Assembly: GCA_039619475.1 (NCBI GenBank)
Contig: CM077116.1
Location: 177,225,863 to 177,289,862, forward strand
Origin: Icerya purchasi
Taxonomy: Eukaryota > Arthropoda > Insecta > Hemiptera > Monophlebidae
Length of the DNA: 64,000 bases
Reading direction: 5' to 3'
The translations under genes were made by a program, and so were the position numbers. Of the stretch, positions 44,200 through 57,368 are shown piece by piece (position 1 is the first letter of the stretch; each line of letters starts with the position of its first letter). The notes below the pieces were generated by a model. It was not told the DNA's origin, did no database searches, and saw only the letters and a list, made by a program, of their open reading frames with translations.

Positions 44200-45366
44200 T
44201 GTGTTTCCAGTATATGGTCTCCAATGGATTAGTTCTTTTGTCCACGCCTTCCATCCATTTATCTACCAATGTGGCCGGCCCATTTGTTCAGTGCTTATCT
44301 CTATGTCTTCGAATTTTGTTTTATTTCGGATATATTCCATTATAATCGTATCTCGTAGAGCTTTAGGCAAAGTAAAGCTCGTTCCATCCGCCTTTCAGTT
44401 TTTCTTAATTTTCCTACGGCTTCCTTCATTATCATAGCATACGTTAGCACCGGAATCACGCACTGGTTAAATATTTTCGCTTTATTTTCTGAACTGATTT
44501 TGTGGTGTTGAGTATGCGTTTTATTTTACGGTATGCGATCCAACTGTTTGATATTATCTTTTCCAGGTCTCATCTCTTGTTTTCCGGCTGTGACAACTTC
44601 ACCCGAAAAATATGTGAACCGGTTTGTTTATACTTCCCGCTGGTATTTGTATTTTGCTATGTGATCATTGTGTCTTTGAATATATTTCATGTACTTTGTT
44701 TTCTTCGAATTCATTTATAAACCAGCGTTATTTATCTCCGGTTCTTTTATCATAATTTCTAAATCTTCCTTGGTCGGTGCTATGATATGATCCCAATGTC
44801 ATCCGCAAATCAAAGGTGTTATAGAGATATTTTCAATTAATGCTTATTCCTTTTTCATCCGATCCATCGATTTTGTCGCATATTACAACGCCGTTGAAAT
44901 AGTCGTGGTGAGATTGTATCTCCCTGCCCAACTCCTTTTAATATTGGAAATGTAGCGTAGTCATACATTAGTTTGTTGGTAGTGCTCTATGCATTTGCAA
45001 ATACATCAATACACTCTATACCACTAGCTTTTAGAGCTTCCATAATTGAACGTGTATAAATGGAGTTGAATGCCTCTTTGAAGTCAACAAATTCAAGCTA
45101 TAACGGTAAGTTGCATTCCTTACATTTCTGTATTAATAAAGTTAGCTATGATCTTACAATACTTTTTTCAAAATCCGGCCTGTTCTATCGGTTGTGTTGT
45201 TCTCATCTAATATACGTTCAAATCTGTTTGATATCATTCTCGCGAATAGCTTATAAATCATTGTGATAGAAGGCTGATAAGTCTATTCTAGTTTTCGCTT
45301 GTTTCTCTTGTGTAGTAAAATAATAATCGCATTATTCCACGAGGCTGGTATTTGTTTCTCTAGAAT

Positions 45367-45756
45367 CTCTCTCTCTTATAGTGCCATACTTAATTCCTGA
45401 GCGTCGGCGACTACTTATTCGTACATCTCAGCTGTACAGACATAAGTATTAGTGTACCAGGCAATTATTATATGTAGTACGAATGTGTACACGCTCAAGA
45501 CTTCATTCGGAATTGATCGTAGTCGTTTGATTTACATCGTTATTCAAGTGCAGTCCGGTGGTATGTCTGCTGTGTACTGACCTAGCGCGCATATGGTGAT
45601 ATGCTTGTTTGCCTTTGCCTTCCACGTGATTGATTATTAGCACGAGTATTTTATTTTATTTAATTCTTTGTAATAAGTTCTGTCGTCGCCCGGAATCGAA
45701 CCCGTGACCTCCGTAACGGAAGCCGAGCGCTCTAGCAACTAGGCTATCGCGACGAC
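45367..45756 (-). repeat. SINE family 2, copy A, with 12-bp target duplication
   Basis: A 390-bp minus-strand element between perfect TTTCTCTAGAAT repeats at 45355-45366 and 45757-45768. The 5' end is tRNA-derived, with A box GATAGCCTAGTTGCTAGAG and B box GGTTCGATTCC. The body is unique, and it ends with GGCACTATAAGAGAGAG. It interrupts an RTE-like LINE between the GGETL and IPASWN blocks. A second copy is at 57838-58210. Confidence 0.92.
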
Positions 45757-45960
45757 TTTCTCTAGAATACCACGATTAAACAAAATTGTAATAAGTTTCT
45801 TTTACAAGTGTTTCACCGCCGTATTTTAACATTTCCGATGTTATTCCATCTTCACCCGGTGATTTACCACATTTCATTTGTTTAATAGAAAATTGTGTTT
45901 CGCGCTCTCTAGAATAGCAGGTGCCGCTGTTTCGTCAGATGTAATGTTATTGTACTTCAC

Positions 45961-48099
45961 GCGGGGTTTTTTTTTTTTTTCGTATCATGGTATAATGATT
46001 TATAAAATGTATATAATCGTCCATTGATGTCTATTACCGATATATAAAAAAGGGTTTTTGCCTTTCGCGGATGCGTAATTCTAAATATGAGTATTAGAAA
46101 TTTTCTTAAAAGAAAAAACTGTTATCGGCACTTCGTAATTACCCAGTTTCTCGGATTCACGTGAACATATTGAAACATATCGAACAATTTAGCGATACCG
46201 TTCAAGACAAAAACATGTATGCATATTTTAATTGCGTGAAAGAAACTGACGAATTTAAATTTAAAGTGAAATCGAAAATGTTTAATCGATTAGTGCCAAA
46301 AAAAAAAAAAAAAAAAAAAAAAAAAGCGATAATTCCATGTGTTTTATTGTTTGTCTACCGATATAGTCGAAAAATATGCGTATATATTTGTATACTATAG
46401 CGCTTATAGCTCCGGCAGTTTGAATAACGGGTTTATAAAAATACGCTTCTACCGGGTTTATTGTAGTTGAAAAAAAACAACAATCAAAGGGATAAGGGGA
46501 GTAAGGAAATAATGTTTTTATTTAAAAGCGTACACCGACATGTTTCGGAATTTTTTACTTTCTTACCGGTAGCAATTGAAGTTTGGAAAAAGCGCGGTGG
46601 TACTAACATGTAAATATTGCAAAAACATAACGTCAGTAGTGATCTTACTGATAATTGAAACGACAGTGTGTTTTTTTTTTTTTAGATATTAAAACAGTTA
46701 ATTATTATCGCGAATTAATTGTATTATCGCGTTTATATTAAATAATCGTTTGCTCGCGAACAATTTAAATTCTTTTCGAATAAGTTAATAACAACATAAA
46801 GCAATTCGAATATATAATGAAAGATATTTTTCTTTAGCGGTAAATTAACTTTTTTTAAATCGCTACACACCTCCTAACAAGCGCCTACGAAATTTCGATT
46901 AAAATCGCTGCTCTCATTCCAACAACCATTTTTTAAAAATTAAAGAATTATCTTTTTTTTTCATATAATAAAGGGCACGTCAGCACAGAACACACCCAAC
47001 AAAAAACCTAACGAATTACTTACGGACATCGATATTTTTTAATTTCGATACGAATTTAACATCCTTTTTGAACCCTCATTGACCGAAATTTTCAAAAATA
47101 AATGAATAACAAAAAGGATCATCTGACTAATGCATTGAAATTATGTGTCCTATTTTTTTCTTTTTAAACGACAAATTCAAAAGTCGTAAAATCTGTGTGT
47201 TGCTTTATTCAGCATTCGGAAATTAGTTATGAGTCAATGGCTGTCTGGTACGCCAAAAAAGGGGGAAAAAAAGAAAAAAAAATCATTTGGAAATTACGAA
47301 TGTTCGTGTTCTCTTGTTCTGCAATTCGTGATGGAGTTGTTGAAATAAATTCTCAAAAATAATTTACCAAAATAACGCGTTTATCAAAGCGCGTCCAATT
47401 AGCTTTCCGCCATCAAGCTCGCTAATGTGTGGCACTATTTTATTACATTATCAAACCTTTTTAATTAACCTATTCCTAAATTATCTTAATACGAGACGAA
47501 GCCAGGGCCCTGACCGTCTAGACAGATAATTAGTTTTTAACGTATAGCAATATTCATTTTTTTCCACACATACATATTAAAATGCGTGAATATATGTATA
47601 TTATTTTTTAATGAGAACCAAACTTTTAAAAATGAGAAGCAGGATTAGATTAAGTCGGCTTGCCCAGAATTAAGATTGTTTTATTTGCTGTTATATGTAA
47701 AAACACGTCATGCATTCAAAAAAAAAACTAAACGGGTAGAAATTTTTTAAACCACCCGCCGATTAATAAATTTCTGGTACATAAATGTAAAAATGTTTTT
47801 TATAGCCTTTTTTTTTTTTTTTTTTATTTCGTTTCTTTTTATTATTTTACGGACCATTTTTAACATCTACGGCCATTAGCGGTCCGATGGAGATTGAGAT
47901 TTAAATGATGTAACTCGGGGATTATTTTCTTTTAAGATGTCCATGATTAGCATTATCCTGTCTGGTTAGTTTGACAGAGCCATATTTAAGCTAAATATCA
48001 CATTCCCACAGTAGCCCCTGTAGTCTCTTAGAAAAGAAGTGTCGATATACCCGAAATCCGCACAAAGGGCAGAAAATTTCACTAGCACCGTTTAAGAAA
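45961..48099. other. AT-rich non-coding DNA
   Basis: No gene recognised. Homopolymer runs at 45967-45980, 46299-46325 (27 A) and 47809-47825. Confidence 0.4.
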
Positions 48100-48420
48100 T
48101 ATAGTTGTAAAATAAGCTCGTGCGCCTTAGTCGCAGACGATTTCCCAACCAATAGTCACAGATCACGGTCTCATCGCTAACGGAGACTGGATCGATGTTG
48201 ACTGTGTGTGCAGAGCAAAAGGTGTAGAAAGGAAGTTTTGACAACACTGCTGTTTAATATAGGACAATGAAAGACTCGACACTTGTTGCGAACTAGGTGG
48301 AAAAGATGACCTAGGGCATAACGGAGTGGGCTGGCCGCAGAGGCGGAACCCTTTTATTCGCTGTAATGCCCGAATGACTCTGGGTATCCACAAAAATAAA
48401 GTACGCATTATGCGAGAATT
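48100..48420 (-). pseudogene. Decayed LINE RNase H end
   Basis: Minus-strand FVDTQSHSGITANKRV followed by RPAHSVMP matches the W-x-P-SHSGI-x-GNE-x-V ... closing block of I-group LINE RNase H with several substitutions. Weak evidence: short, degenerate, and without the downstream zinc motif. Confidence 0.4.
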
Positions 48421-48917
48421 TTGTCTGTTAATGGGATATTGGTATGTTACAGAATTTACGCGGCTGCCAGTGTTGAATCTGTCATTGGAAGTATATTCTG
48501 AATTGCATGTAATTCCGCGTCTAAAGGAGATCTATTAAAAGAGCGTCAGTTATTTCTGTATTACTTTCTAATGCACTTAGTTAAAAACGTATCTCTAATT
48601 TATTGATTTTGCTCCCCATTCGTGTAGCAGTGTGCATAATTCTGGTATTTTACGATTACATCTGAAGTGTATTTAGACGTAAGGTGCTAGTTGTAATAAT
48701 GAAAAATTGAAAGATTTATCAATAAGGACTGCTGGTGTAACTGCCGGAATTTCGAGGCTGTGCTCGAAGTTTTACTTCTGTAGGGAACCGTACCAAGCAG
48801 GTTGTGGACATTAGGCGGGAAATTCTGCATTTTCTATAGGTTATTTCTATTGCAAACTTGTTCTTTTTTTCTCCTTTCTCTGTGCCTAGCTTTCGCCGTC
48901 TGGCCATTCAACACAAA
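48421..48917. other. Spacer
   Basis: Nothing recognised. Confidence 0.4.
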
Positions 48918-48920
48918 TTG

Positions 48921-48996
48921 TGGTTCCCATAACGGGATTCGTACTCGGGCCTCCTGAGCGAAAACCAGGTATCCTAACCACTAGACCACAGAGGCG
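48921..48996 (-). tRNA. tRNA-Glu-like pseudogene (anticodon TTC) with encoded CCA
   Basis: The minus strand reads TGGTCTAGTGGTTAGGATAC (D-arm and A box), an anticodon arm CCTGG-TTTTCGC-TCAGG with TTC, and a T-arm with GAGTACGAATCCC. It ends TTATGGGAACCA. The layout is that of tRNA-Glu(TTC). The 5' acceptor (GCCTCTG) does not pair with the 3' acceptor (TATGGGA), and the B box has GTAC instead of GTTC. The genomic CCA directly after the discriminator suggests a reverse-transcribed tRNA. Unlikely to be functional. Confidence 0.6.
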
Positions 48997-50987
48997 GGGG
49001 GGGGCTGCAAACTTGTTAGAAATATTAAAATTCTTCTCTTTAATTTTCTGTTTAATAGCTACTATTTTTATAAAGACCGTTTTTAATTTATTTTCGAATC
49101 GCTTAATTTTTGTCCAATTGTTATCGCTTTATATAACATTAATTCAATTGGAATAATTTTATTTCGTTATCATTAGTTTTATAAGCAATTATAAATCTTT
49201 CGTCAAATGTAAAACAGCGAAACATCTCGTAGTTGTTACAAATCCGTATTGTTCGAAATTTAAAATTTACCGTCGAAGTTATTAAGTTTGTTAATTTTTA
49301 AATTATATTTTGCAAGGAATGTTTCTGTTTCATCATATTATTATGGCATATTTTATTTTAGTCGTCAATAATTGCTTTTAAACAGTTTCATCAAGTTTAT
49401 TTTAGTATTCTCATTCTACTTTCCATTATTACCTTCGTTCTTCGTTACTTAATCATATGCAGTCGAGCGCTAGTTTTGTTTTCGTAGCGTGACAGATTTA
49501 TGTATAGAGATATACGTGTGCGGAGGCTCTTTTAGTACTGGCGTCCTCCTCGGGAATAAATAATCGCATTGGTAACGAATATGTCATCAAAACCGACGGC
49601 GCATCGATAAATTTCTCCAGCGCTGCCGATAATAAAGTCAATAATCGGATTAACAAGGAGTCGCTCAAGCGATTAGTGCGCCACGATATCCGGTACGGAT
49701 TCTATTACTACTGCCCCATTTAAATGGGACGACGAGTCGCTTCTTTAATGACTTACATATATACATCCCCTTGATAAGTTTTCTTTCCCCGTCTATTCTT
49801 ATATTTCGTACGCTGTAGTGACGCTATTATTGCAATTTTGTTCAGATTTACATCATTATTAGCGATTTTACCTACTTTTTCTTTCTCTCCCAGAATTATA
49901 GTAAAATTTCGTGTATAATTTTCCCCGATTTTTGTTAATAGTATGTGTTTTTCTTACTTCGGTTTGATGATTCCTCAAGTTTATTTTCCTACCGACTTAT
50001 TAACACAGGTCGGCTTTACAAGAACAAACGCGCGATATATTACGGTTTTTTTTTCGTTTTTTCCAACTCAAGTTCCTGATTTTCATCGTTAATAGTTATG
50101 TTACTGCAATCCGAATCCGACGTGGTCAGTTTAAATTTTTTACTTATTCCGTTTCGGGTTGCGCTAAATTATTTATGGTTGTGTTTCGACTTTTTTCCTT
50201 TTTTCTTGTACAATCTTCGCTCGCTTTTTTTATTAAATACGTACTTTAGTCGGCGGCAGTTAAAATTTGATTAAATTCTAATCGTTCAATAGTTTTTGAT
50301 ACCTAGACGCTTCATGTGAAACGTAGAAAATTTAATAGTGGCGAGCGAGTGTAATACATTGAATAATCTCCATTTGGAGAAGTTAATTTTCATACATCCA
50401 ACCCTGGATATGTTTTCCTCAAATGTGCAACATTATGTTATCTTAATCTTCTAAAAATAATAAATCGTGTCTAACTATACCGATCTCTCTCTGCTAGGTG
50501 TCATCCGATCACGGTCATCTTATTTTGTCTCGAAGTACATCAGTCCCCCAAAAAAACCCTCATAAGCTTATCCTCGATATTAAAGAAGATAATTTGAGAT
50601 ACTTACTGTAATAATATCTCCTCGTTAAAAGGTACGTGGAAATTGCAGCTTCGTCTCGATAGAACTATATTTAATGATCGAATTATAAAAGCGCGTGTCT
50701 AATCGCAGTACCTTTTAACCGTTCTAAGTGCATATTTGATTTATTGCTTCCTAACGGCATAACATGTTTCGTCAAAAATCCGAATGTAAAAATATCAGAC
50801 ACTTGAAATATTTCGTCAAGTTAGTTGAAAAATGTTAATGACTCGGAGTAAATTGCCCGAATTTAATCGATCTTCGTAGAAAATAACCGAAACATTTATA
50901 AAACAATTGCTACCGTTTTCTCCATTGATTAGTGTATTCTGATTAGAAGTTTTTCCAACGAATATAAATTCGATCTGAAGTTTTTCT
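48997..50987. other. Non-coding DNA with a repeat-free, more balanced segment
   Basis: Mostly AT-rich. 49490-49740 stands out: near-balanced composition, no ORF, no recognised repeat, and TAAT-core motifs such as AATAATCGGATTAAC. It might be a conserved regulatory element, but this is only a guess. Confidence 0.3.
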
Positions 50988-51150
50988 CCTTCTTCTTCTT
51001 CTTATTCAATCCTTTTGACGCCATTATCTCCAAGATTCTTCCACCGTTGTCTATTCCGAGCCTCGTGTGGTACTGAGGGCATTCGTTTTCTGTACTTTTC
51101 AACTTTATCAGGTGTTCGATCTCACCTTCCCACGAAGACCGAATTCGTGT
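50988..51150 (-). pseudogene. RTE-like LINE extreme 3' end
   Basis: The minus strand gives EARNRQRWKNLGDN, matching the final R-x-R-W-x-x-L block of RTE-like proteins. It is followed by a (GAAGAA)n tail (50988-51005 as CTTCTTC). Confidence 0.45.
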
Positions 51151-52339
51151 TGTAAAGGAGGTGAAGTCTGCTTTACGAAATTTCTTAATAAATAAAATTA
51201 ATAAAAAGGTTGTTTAATTAATGTAATAATCTTCCACTCCAGAAAACAAGAAAAAAGAAATTGTCCCGAAGAAAAAGTGCTATAAAATTAAATGAAAGTA
51301 AACACAATTTACTTTGGTCTCGTTTCGATTGTAATAATTAAGATTTTCCCTAGAACAACTGTTGTCTATGCTATAATCGTTAATTTCGTACTATTATTTT
51401 GGTATAATGTGGAAATTATCTATAATTATTTCCGCGTACAGAATCCTGGTAGAATTAGTCCACGTAATTTTTTACGCATATAATTATAAATTCACGAATA
51501 CCTCTTCTTAATTATTTAAATAAAAGCGCGGAATTTCCAGATTAAATAATTTCTATATACTAACGGCAACATTTCGATTCTTCATCACCTCGGATTACAT
51601 GTATTCAACGTGATATAAATCTTTCGATTGATTAATTACGTCAGCGATAATGATAATATTAATAAATAATTTGTTCCTTTTGGCCACTGAAAAGTCCTGT
51701 ACGACTCTATTATGGTGCTTCTTGAGTTCATTACTATCGGCGATGTGACACCATTATGCGCGTACTGATACTCTCTTATAAAAGAAAAAAATCAAAGCGA
51801 ACCTGTTCCTTCGCAAATCCGAAAACGAAAATTTGAAATATAAAACTTTTAATCTTCAGAAATGTGCCCCGTATTATCGAATTCAGTTGGATTAGTAATA
51901 GTAAAAATAATATTTCAGCGAACAATCTTCAGTTTATTAGAACAATAAATGTAAACTAAACGATGTAATCTGTGCTGTAATAAGAAAAAAAAAAAAAAAA
52001 AATGATGATCGAAAAAATTAAGTAAAACATTTATTCCAATGTGCTGAATACTTTGTCAAAAAGGAAAATGACTCCTCGGAGATATTCGAACAATATTAAT
52101 ATTATAATGAAAGGCTTAACGAAAAATAAACACGAGATTACTTTTACATATAAATATATAGACTTTTAAAATGCATTAAGCTTTCGAAAATCAGTTAGAA
52201 ATCGGGGAACTTTATTAAAAGTTTTCTCAATAAAAATTAAACTCCCCCCAATTTACTTCTCTTTTGGGTAAAAAAGAATCCAAAAGAAAAAAACGAAACA
52301 CCGTGTTCCAGATTTTTTTTTAGAACTATTGCAGTGCAG

Positions 52340-52389
<50 letters not shown>

Positions 52390-54390
52390 CAAAGGAAAAG
52401 AGTACAATAAAATAAAAACATACAGCGTTTGCACAAGGGAAGGTGTAATCTTAGAAGTACTTTGTCTGGTACTTAATATAGCGCGCGGAATTTATCGGAA
52501 AAAAGAACATACAAAAAAAGCAAAAGAATGGCTAACCTTTTTTGTTAAAGATATCAGTTACGTAAAAAAAAAAAATAACGTGCGTCTTATTATCAGCGAC
52601 TGTACACAACTTTATTTCTTGTTCATTTAAGCTTAAACGTGCTCACGGATTACAGTGCTTCAAGTAATCAAATGCTGTTCGAATTTTCACTCTCCATTGC
52701 TCTCACTCGAGTGGTTGAAAATTGTTCTCCATAAAGAACCAAGTTTTACAAAACTGAATTTATGGAATGGTCTAGATGGTTTAATACTTTTTCTTTTTTT
52801 TTTTTTTTTTTATTGGTTAACTTTACTGCTTCTGTAAGTCAAATAAGTACAATTTAACAGAAATCGCGCATTTCTCTGTTAATTTTCTGAGCCCCATTAA
52901 GAAATAAAAGCAATAATTTATATTATCTTTTTCTATTTTTTGACCTTTTTCACGTTATCAGTATCAAAAAAAAAAAAAAAAGAAAACCAATTTTTTGGAA
53001 TATTTTTTTCGAAGACTCCTTGGAAAACTTGGGACAATAATATACGAATGATAACACTTTTCCGAAAATTAAATATTAAAATTTTGAACTCCACAGTCAT
53101 CTTTACTGAATCTTTTAAAATCAAGATTAGTCGTTCCACAGTGTAACACGACATTTGGTGAAGATCCCGAGGAATTAGCATTATTGTAAGTATATTCCAG
53201 GAAGATACTTAACAAATATCTCCATACCGGTGATGATTTTCAGATAAACTTTAAGTGTAATTTGGGTAACTCGTAGTAGACTAATTAAAATTCTTCCGTG
53301 AATGTGTAACGAATAATGTGTTTTATGATTAAATCTCACCGTTACAATCAGAATTAGCGGAGGGAAAATCCCTTGTTGATATGTACAAAATAATCTGTTT
53401 TTTTGTTGTTTTTTTTCTTTTTTCGTTCTTCTATTTTTTATGAATTACTCTGATTGAAATAATAGAAATAACAAAGAACAAAAAACAAAAAAAATTTAAC
53501 CTCGGCGGCTTTTTACAAAAAACCTTCTTTACATCCCGCACAAGTTAAACGTTTTCTACACTTTCGTCAAATCGCATCGTTTAACCGGTCATCTTTTTTA
53601 ATCCTTAAAGAGCTGTTTTTGAAGATTGCACAAAGGAAACGGAAAAATTCCGAGAAGTAAATGTAATTACAGACAACCGGTTCAAAGAAGAGAAAAATCA
53701 CTTATGGCACACGTGATGTTCTGTTAATCTGTTGGAAAGAAATGAAAGTCAAACATTGCCATGTTCATCAAAGTGATTAAGCAAAATTTACAGGAACATA
53801 TCAAAATAGTATATTAAATTTTCCTGGAATTCATATCAATTTATCCTCTTCTAAGCGAAATAATCATAAAAAGAGATTACCGGACAAACGCATTTTTTTT
53901 TATTCAGAAATTACCACTAAATCATTTTCAATTAAACGGGATAGGCTTTATTTCGTTAAATAGTCGGCTATGGAATAATAGAACCCGTGGTGATTTAGTT
54001 TCTGTCCGCATTAAAGACCGTCAATAAGTTATTCGAGGGGCAAGTTTCGGTACTGTAAAGATACAAATTATTTCAAAACTGTAGTAATGTGAACGATAAA
54101 TACAAGTTCTTATTTTTTGCGGAGCTTTTTAGATGCCAATCCACACAACAAAAACAAACTTAAAAATCAGTCATTTATTTTTTTACATGTTTCGATTTAC
54201 TTACTTTATGATAAATTTTGTGCAATATTTGTCACTTTTTTAATCGTTTTTATTTTAGCTTTGACCACCGCGCTATTTTCTAGTTTTAAAATGTACAATA
54301 TATTAGAAGATCGCTATTATTTATTAAATTTTGTTAAACTTCAACTCTTTTTAGTGTAGATACAAGTCCCCAGCTAGCTTCAATATGCGC
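51151..54390. other. AT-rich non-coding DNA
   Basis: No gene recognised. Holds an A-run at 51983-52002, (TA)n at 52343-52387 and T/A runs near 52795-52810 and 52965-52981. Confidence 0.4.
52343..52387 (+). repeat. (TA)n microsatellite
   Basis: About 22 perfect TA units. Confidence 0.98.
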
Positions 54391-54393
54391 ATT

Positions 54394-54394
<1 letters not shown>

Positions 54395-54429
<35 letters not shown>

Positions 54430-54430
54430 T
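54395..54430 (+). repeat. (AAT)n microsatellite
   Basis: About 12 AAT units. Confidence 0.97.
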
Positions 54431-55079
54431 GATTAATAATCATAAAATACGGTGGTCAAAAGAGGATGCACACAAATATAGACCAGCGAAAGAGCCGAGC
54501 ACTGTTTATTCTTACACCTACCCTCACCTTCACGTGGTGACCGCTATTAGCCGCGAGGCATAAGCTTGTAGGAGACAAATGAGGGTGGTGTGAAGCGAGA
54601 CAAAACAGCATTATCACCCCCGCTTCTGCAATAAAGGAAAGGAAATTATGAAAAATAAGAATAGCAATAGCACAACTAGTAATAAACATAACTGTAGAAA
54701 AAAAGCACATACATTAATATTAAAGAAATGAATATAAAACGTTTGACAATTACTAAACTGTACATGATTGTGTATATATTTAGTTATAGAAACATATATA
54801 TTTATTTATATGTATATTAACTCTACTTCCGCGTAAATTTGTTTATTTTTGTTAAAGTACCATTGAATTGTTTATATATACATACATACATATATACATA
54901 CATACACATATATATATATATATATTTAGCATACTCGCTATTACATACACACTTGGTGACCGAGAGGACTAGTTTTTCATCCCCCTTTAACCCTTTAACT
55001 TAAGTATACTTGGCAAGGAACTATCCTAGTTACCTTGCCCCTTTATATACACTATAATATAAAATATACTTAATCCATC

Positions 55080-55465
55080 CACTTGTTGGAATTAGGGAGA
55101 AAAAAAAAAGCCCTGGCAGCAGGGGTAAAATGCATCTCTCAACTTGTCTGGCCAGTACGGGAGATTAGGCTATTTTTCCCCAGAGTGATAGTAAGAAATA
55201 AAAAAGGCCGTAGCAGCCAATGCCATAATGGGCATCATGATTTACAAAGGTTCTCTCACCACCGCCTAGTAAAAATATACAGTGGTAGCCTATAGAAGAA
55301 AAAATAAACGGCTGGAAGGAAGACCGTTAACCAGCTGGGAAGACGATATAATAAAAATCGCTGGCGAGAAAAATTGGATCAAGAAGGCGCAAGACCGGAT
55401 TGAGTGGAAAAAGCAGGGGAAACCAGCAGTGGACTGCTATAGGCTAAATCGAAATCGAAAATAAT
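55080..55465 (+). pseudogene. LINE C-terminal tail (plus strand), RTE-like
   Basis: RLEGRPLTSWEDDIIKIAGE then NWIKKAQDRIEWKKQGKPAV matches the GRP..RW.DDI.K.AG..W...AQDR..W tail found downstream of the RT in many insect LINEs. The region upstream (LELGRKKKALAAGVKCISQL onward) is unrecognised 3'-end material. No RT core nearby. Confidence 0.65.
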
Positions 55466-57368
55466 CATAAAATACAACCTTATATATTTGGTAATTTTTG
55501 CCTATCCTGGTGTGCTATTGATGGTAAGAAGTAATTTTGTAATTTTGTTTTTAATTTCTCCGGGTTCCGTATACACAAGTCTTATTCTTTCTTTTTTTTT
55601 GATGGGAAGGTCTGTAAAGTTGTATCTTTAATTTGTCCGACATTAATCCATTTGAACATTTCCATTTTCGAAAAGAAAAAAAAAAAGAGAAAAAAAAACA
55701 TTTTAAAAATGAAAACTTAATATTTGGAAAGGTAAATCTTTAATGAGTTTTTATAAAACATTAGATAAACGAAATCTTACGACAATTTAAAAAGCTTAGT
55801 TCTACACCATAACAGTTTAGTGGTTTTTACATGAGAACTTTTTAATATCATTTTTCATCCATTAAACTTAGGAGGGCAAAGGAATCATAGAGGAACTATT
55901 AGAAATAGAATTTAAATCGTACAGTTTAATTTGGTAAAATTTTATTCGATACGCCTCGGACACAAGATTAAAAAGGAATTTGGAGATTAGATATTTTTAT
56001 ATTTGCACCAGAATTTATGAAAATAACCTGGTTAAAGCGAAACTTTCGACGCAAAATTTATTATACCATTTATATGTACATATATATATATATATTGTTT
56101 GTTGACGTAGTCAATCAGTCATTACTGAGTTGAACAGATGCGTGCGAATAATTTGTCGCAGACATTGGCTTAATTAGCATTACCATCAGAAATGTTCGTG
56201 CGCGTGGTAGCTAAAGAGCTCCATGACGAACGAATTTCCAAAGGTATGTACATCGAATTTTATAACCGTCATAGAATATGAAGGGTAGAAAATACTTGCA
56301 GAGCTTGACGGCTGGGGACACCGATGTACGTGCGTGTAGGTATGCGCGCATATTGTACATATATAAGCAACATAGTTGCAGAGACGGTGATGATGATTCG
56401 GGGAAAAAGTTGAGCAATAATATGAGTAGCGATCAACGCGACGGCATTAATTAACTTAATTTCAGCTTCCTTCCCAGCTACCATTTTTACTTTAATTAAT
56501 CTTCAGAATTTCTCACCCTTCTAGGCGCTGCGAAATATATATCGTAATTAGTCCTCTAATTTAGGGAAAACTAAGTAATTTGTTTTTCTTTTTTGCATTT
56601 CATTCTCGTTCGAGTTAATTTTTATTCGATACGATACATTTTTCATGCCCGTAGCAATGTGAAATTCGCCGATGCATTAACAATATCCTGTAATTTTATA
56701 TTTTTGCATGCCTACACGCACACACACACACACACACGTACACATATACATATGTATTAATGTGCATAGCGTTTTTCGTTATTTAAAAATCCGGTTACAT
56801 TTTTACATTACACGAGTGAGTTATGGAATTTGGTTCTATCTATCCTCCACAGGTGATGTCATAAAACGCCTACAGTTAGGCTATACAAAATCGGTAAATT
56901 AAGAAAAAAAGAACGTACTCAATTAAAACCGAAACTTTTCTAAGAACTTTAGAACGCTATTCTGGCTTAAATTTTTCCCCGAATCATCAGCACCATCTGC
57001 AACTGTGCATTACTATACTGCTTAAGTATGTACGATATGGCCGCATATACCTATAGTCTGTCAAGCGAAAGAAGTCCCTTTGTAGAACAACCGAAACGCG
57101 ATGACGTCACGAAATCAGTGTCAGTCCATCGCGGATCACATGTAACACTTATTCTGTTAACACCACCTGATCCGTCCGGATTAAAACAGATCGGAAAAAA
57201 AGAGCGAAAGAACGTATCATAGAGATGAAACAAATACGAGGTTACTGCTTCCGAGAAGGGAAGGAATGACAGGAATACGGTAATATGATTTTTTTATCGG
57301 TAATATTGAAATACGCGTTATCAATACGCGCTAGTGATGCACGATATATCGATAACGATAACAAATAA
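55466..57368. other. Non-coding DNA
   Basis: No gene recognised. (CA)n near 56716-56737, TA-rich tracts near 56078-56096. Confidence 0.4.

Larger units (their letters stand above)
43985..45960 (-). pseudogene. Old RTE-like LINE, heavily decayed, split by a SINE
   Basis: Minus-strand blocks in correct order. KSPGEDGITSEMLKYGGETL (about 45800-45880) comes before the SINE insertion. After it come IPASWNNAIIILLHKR, ITMIYKLFARMISNRFERIL and LLTSKRH/LEFVDFKEAFNSI (motif A, about 45060-45110). FADDIGII follows near 44800 and GRPHW.INGWKAWTKELIHW near 44215-44285. The frame changes repeatedly and stops abound. A TC microsatellite has expanded within its tail. Confidence 0.8.

Noticed and set aside
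44015..44345. ORFs rich in Arg-Glu or Ser-Leu repeats
   Set aside because: They translate the (TC)n microsatellite at 44117-44195.
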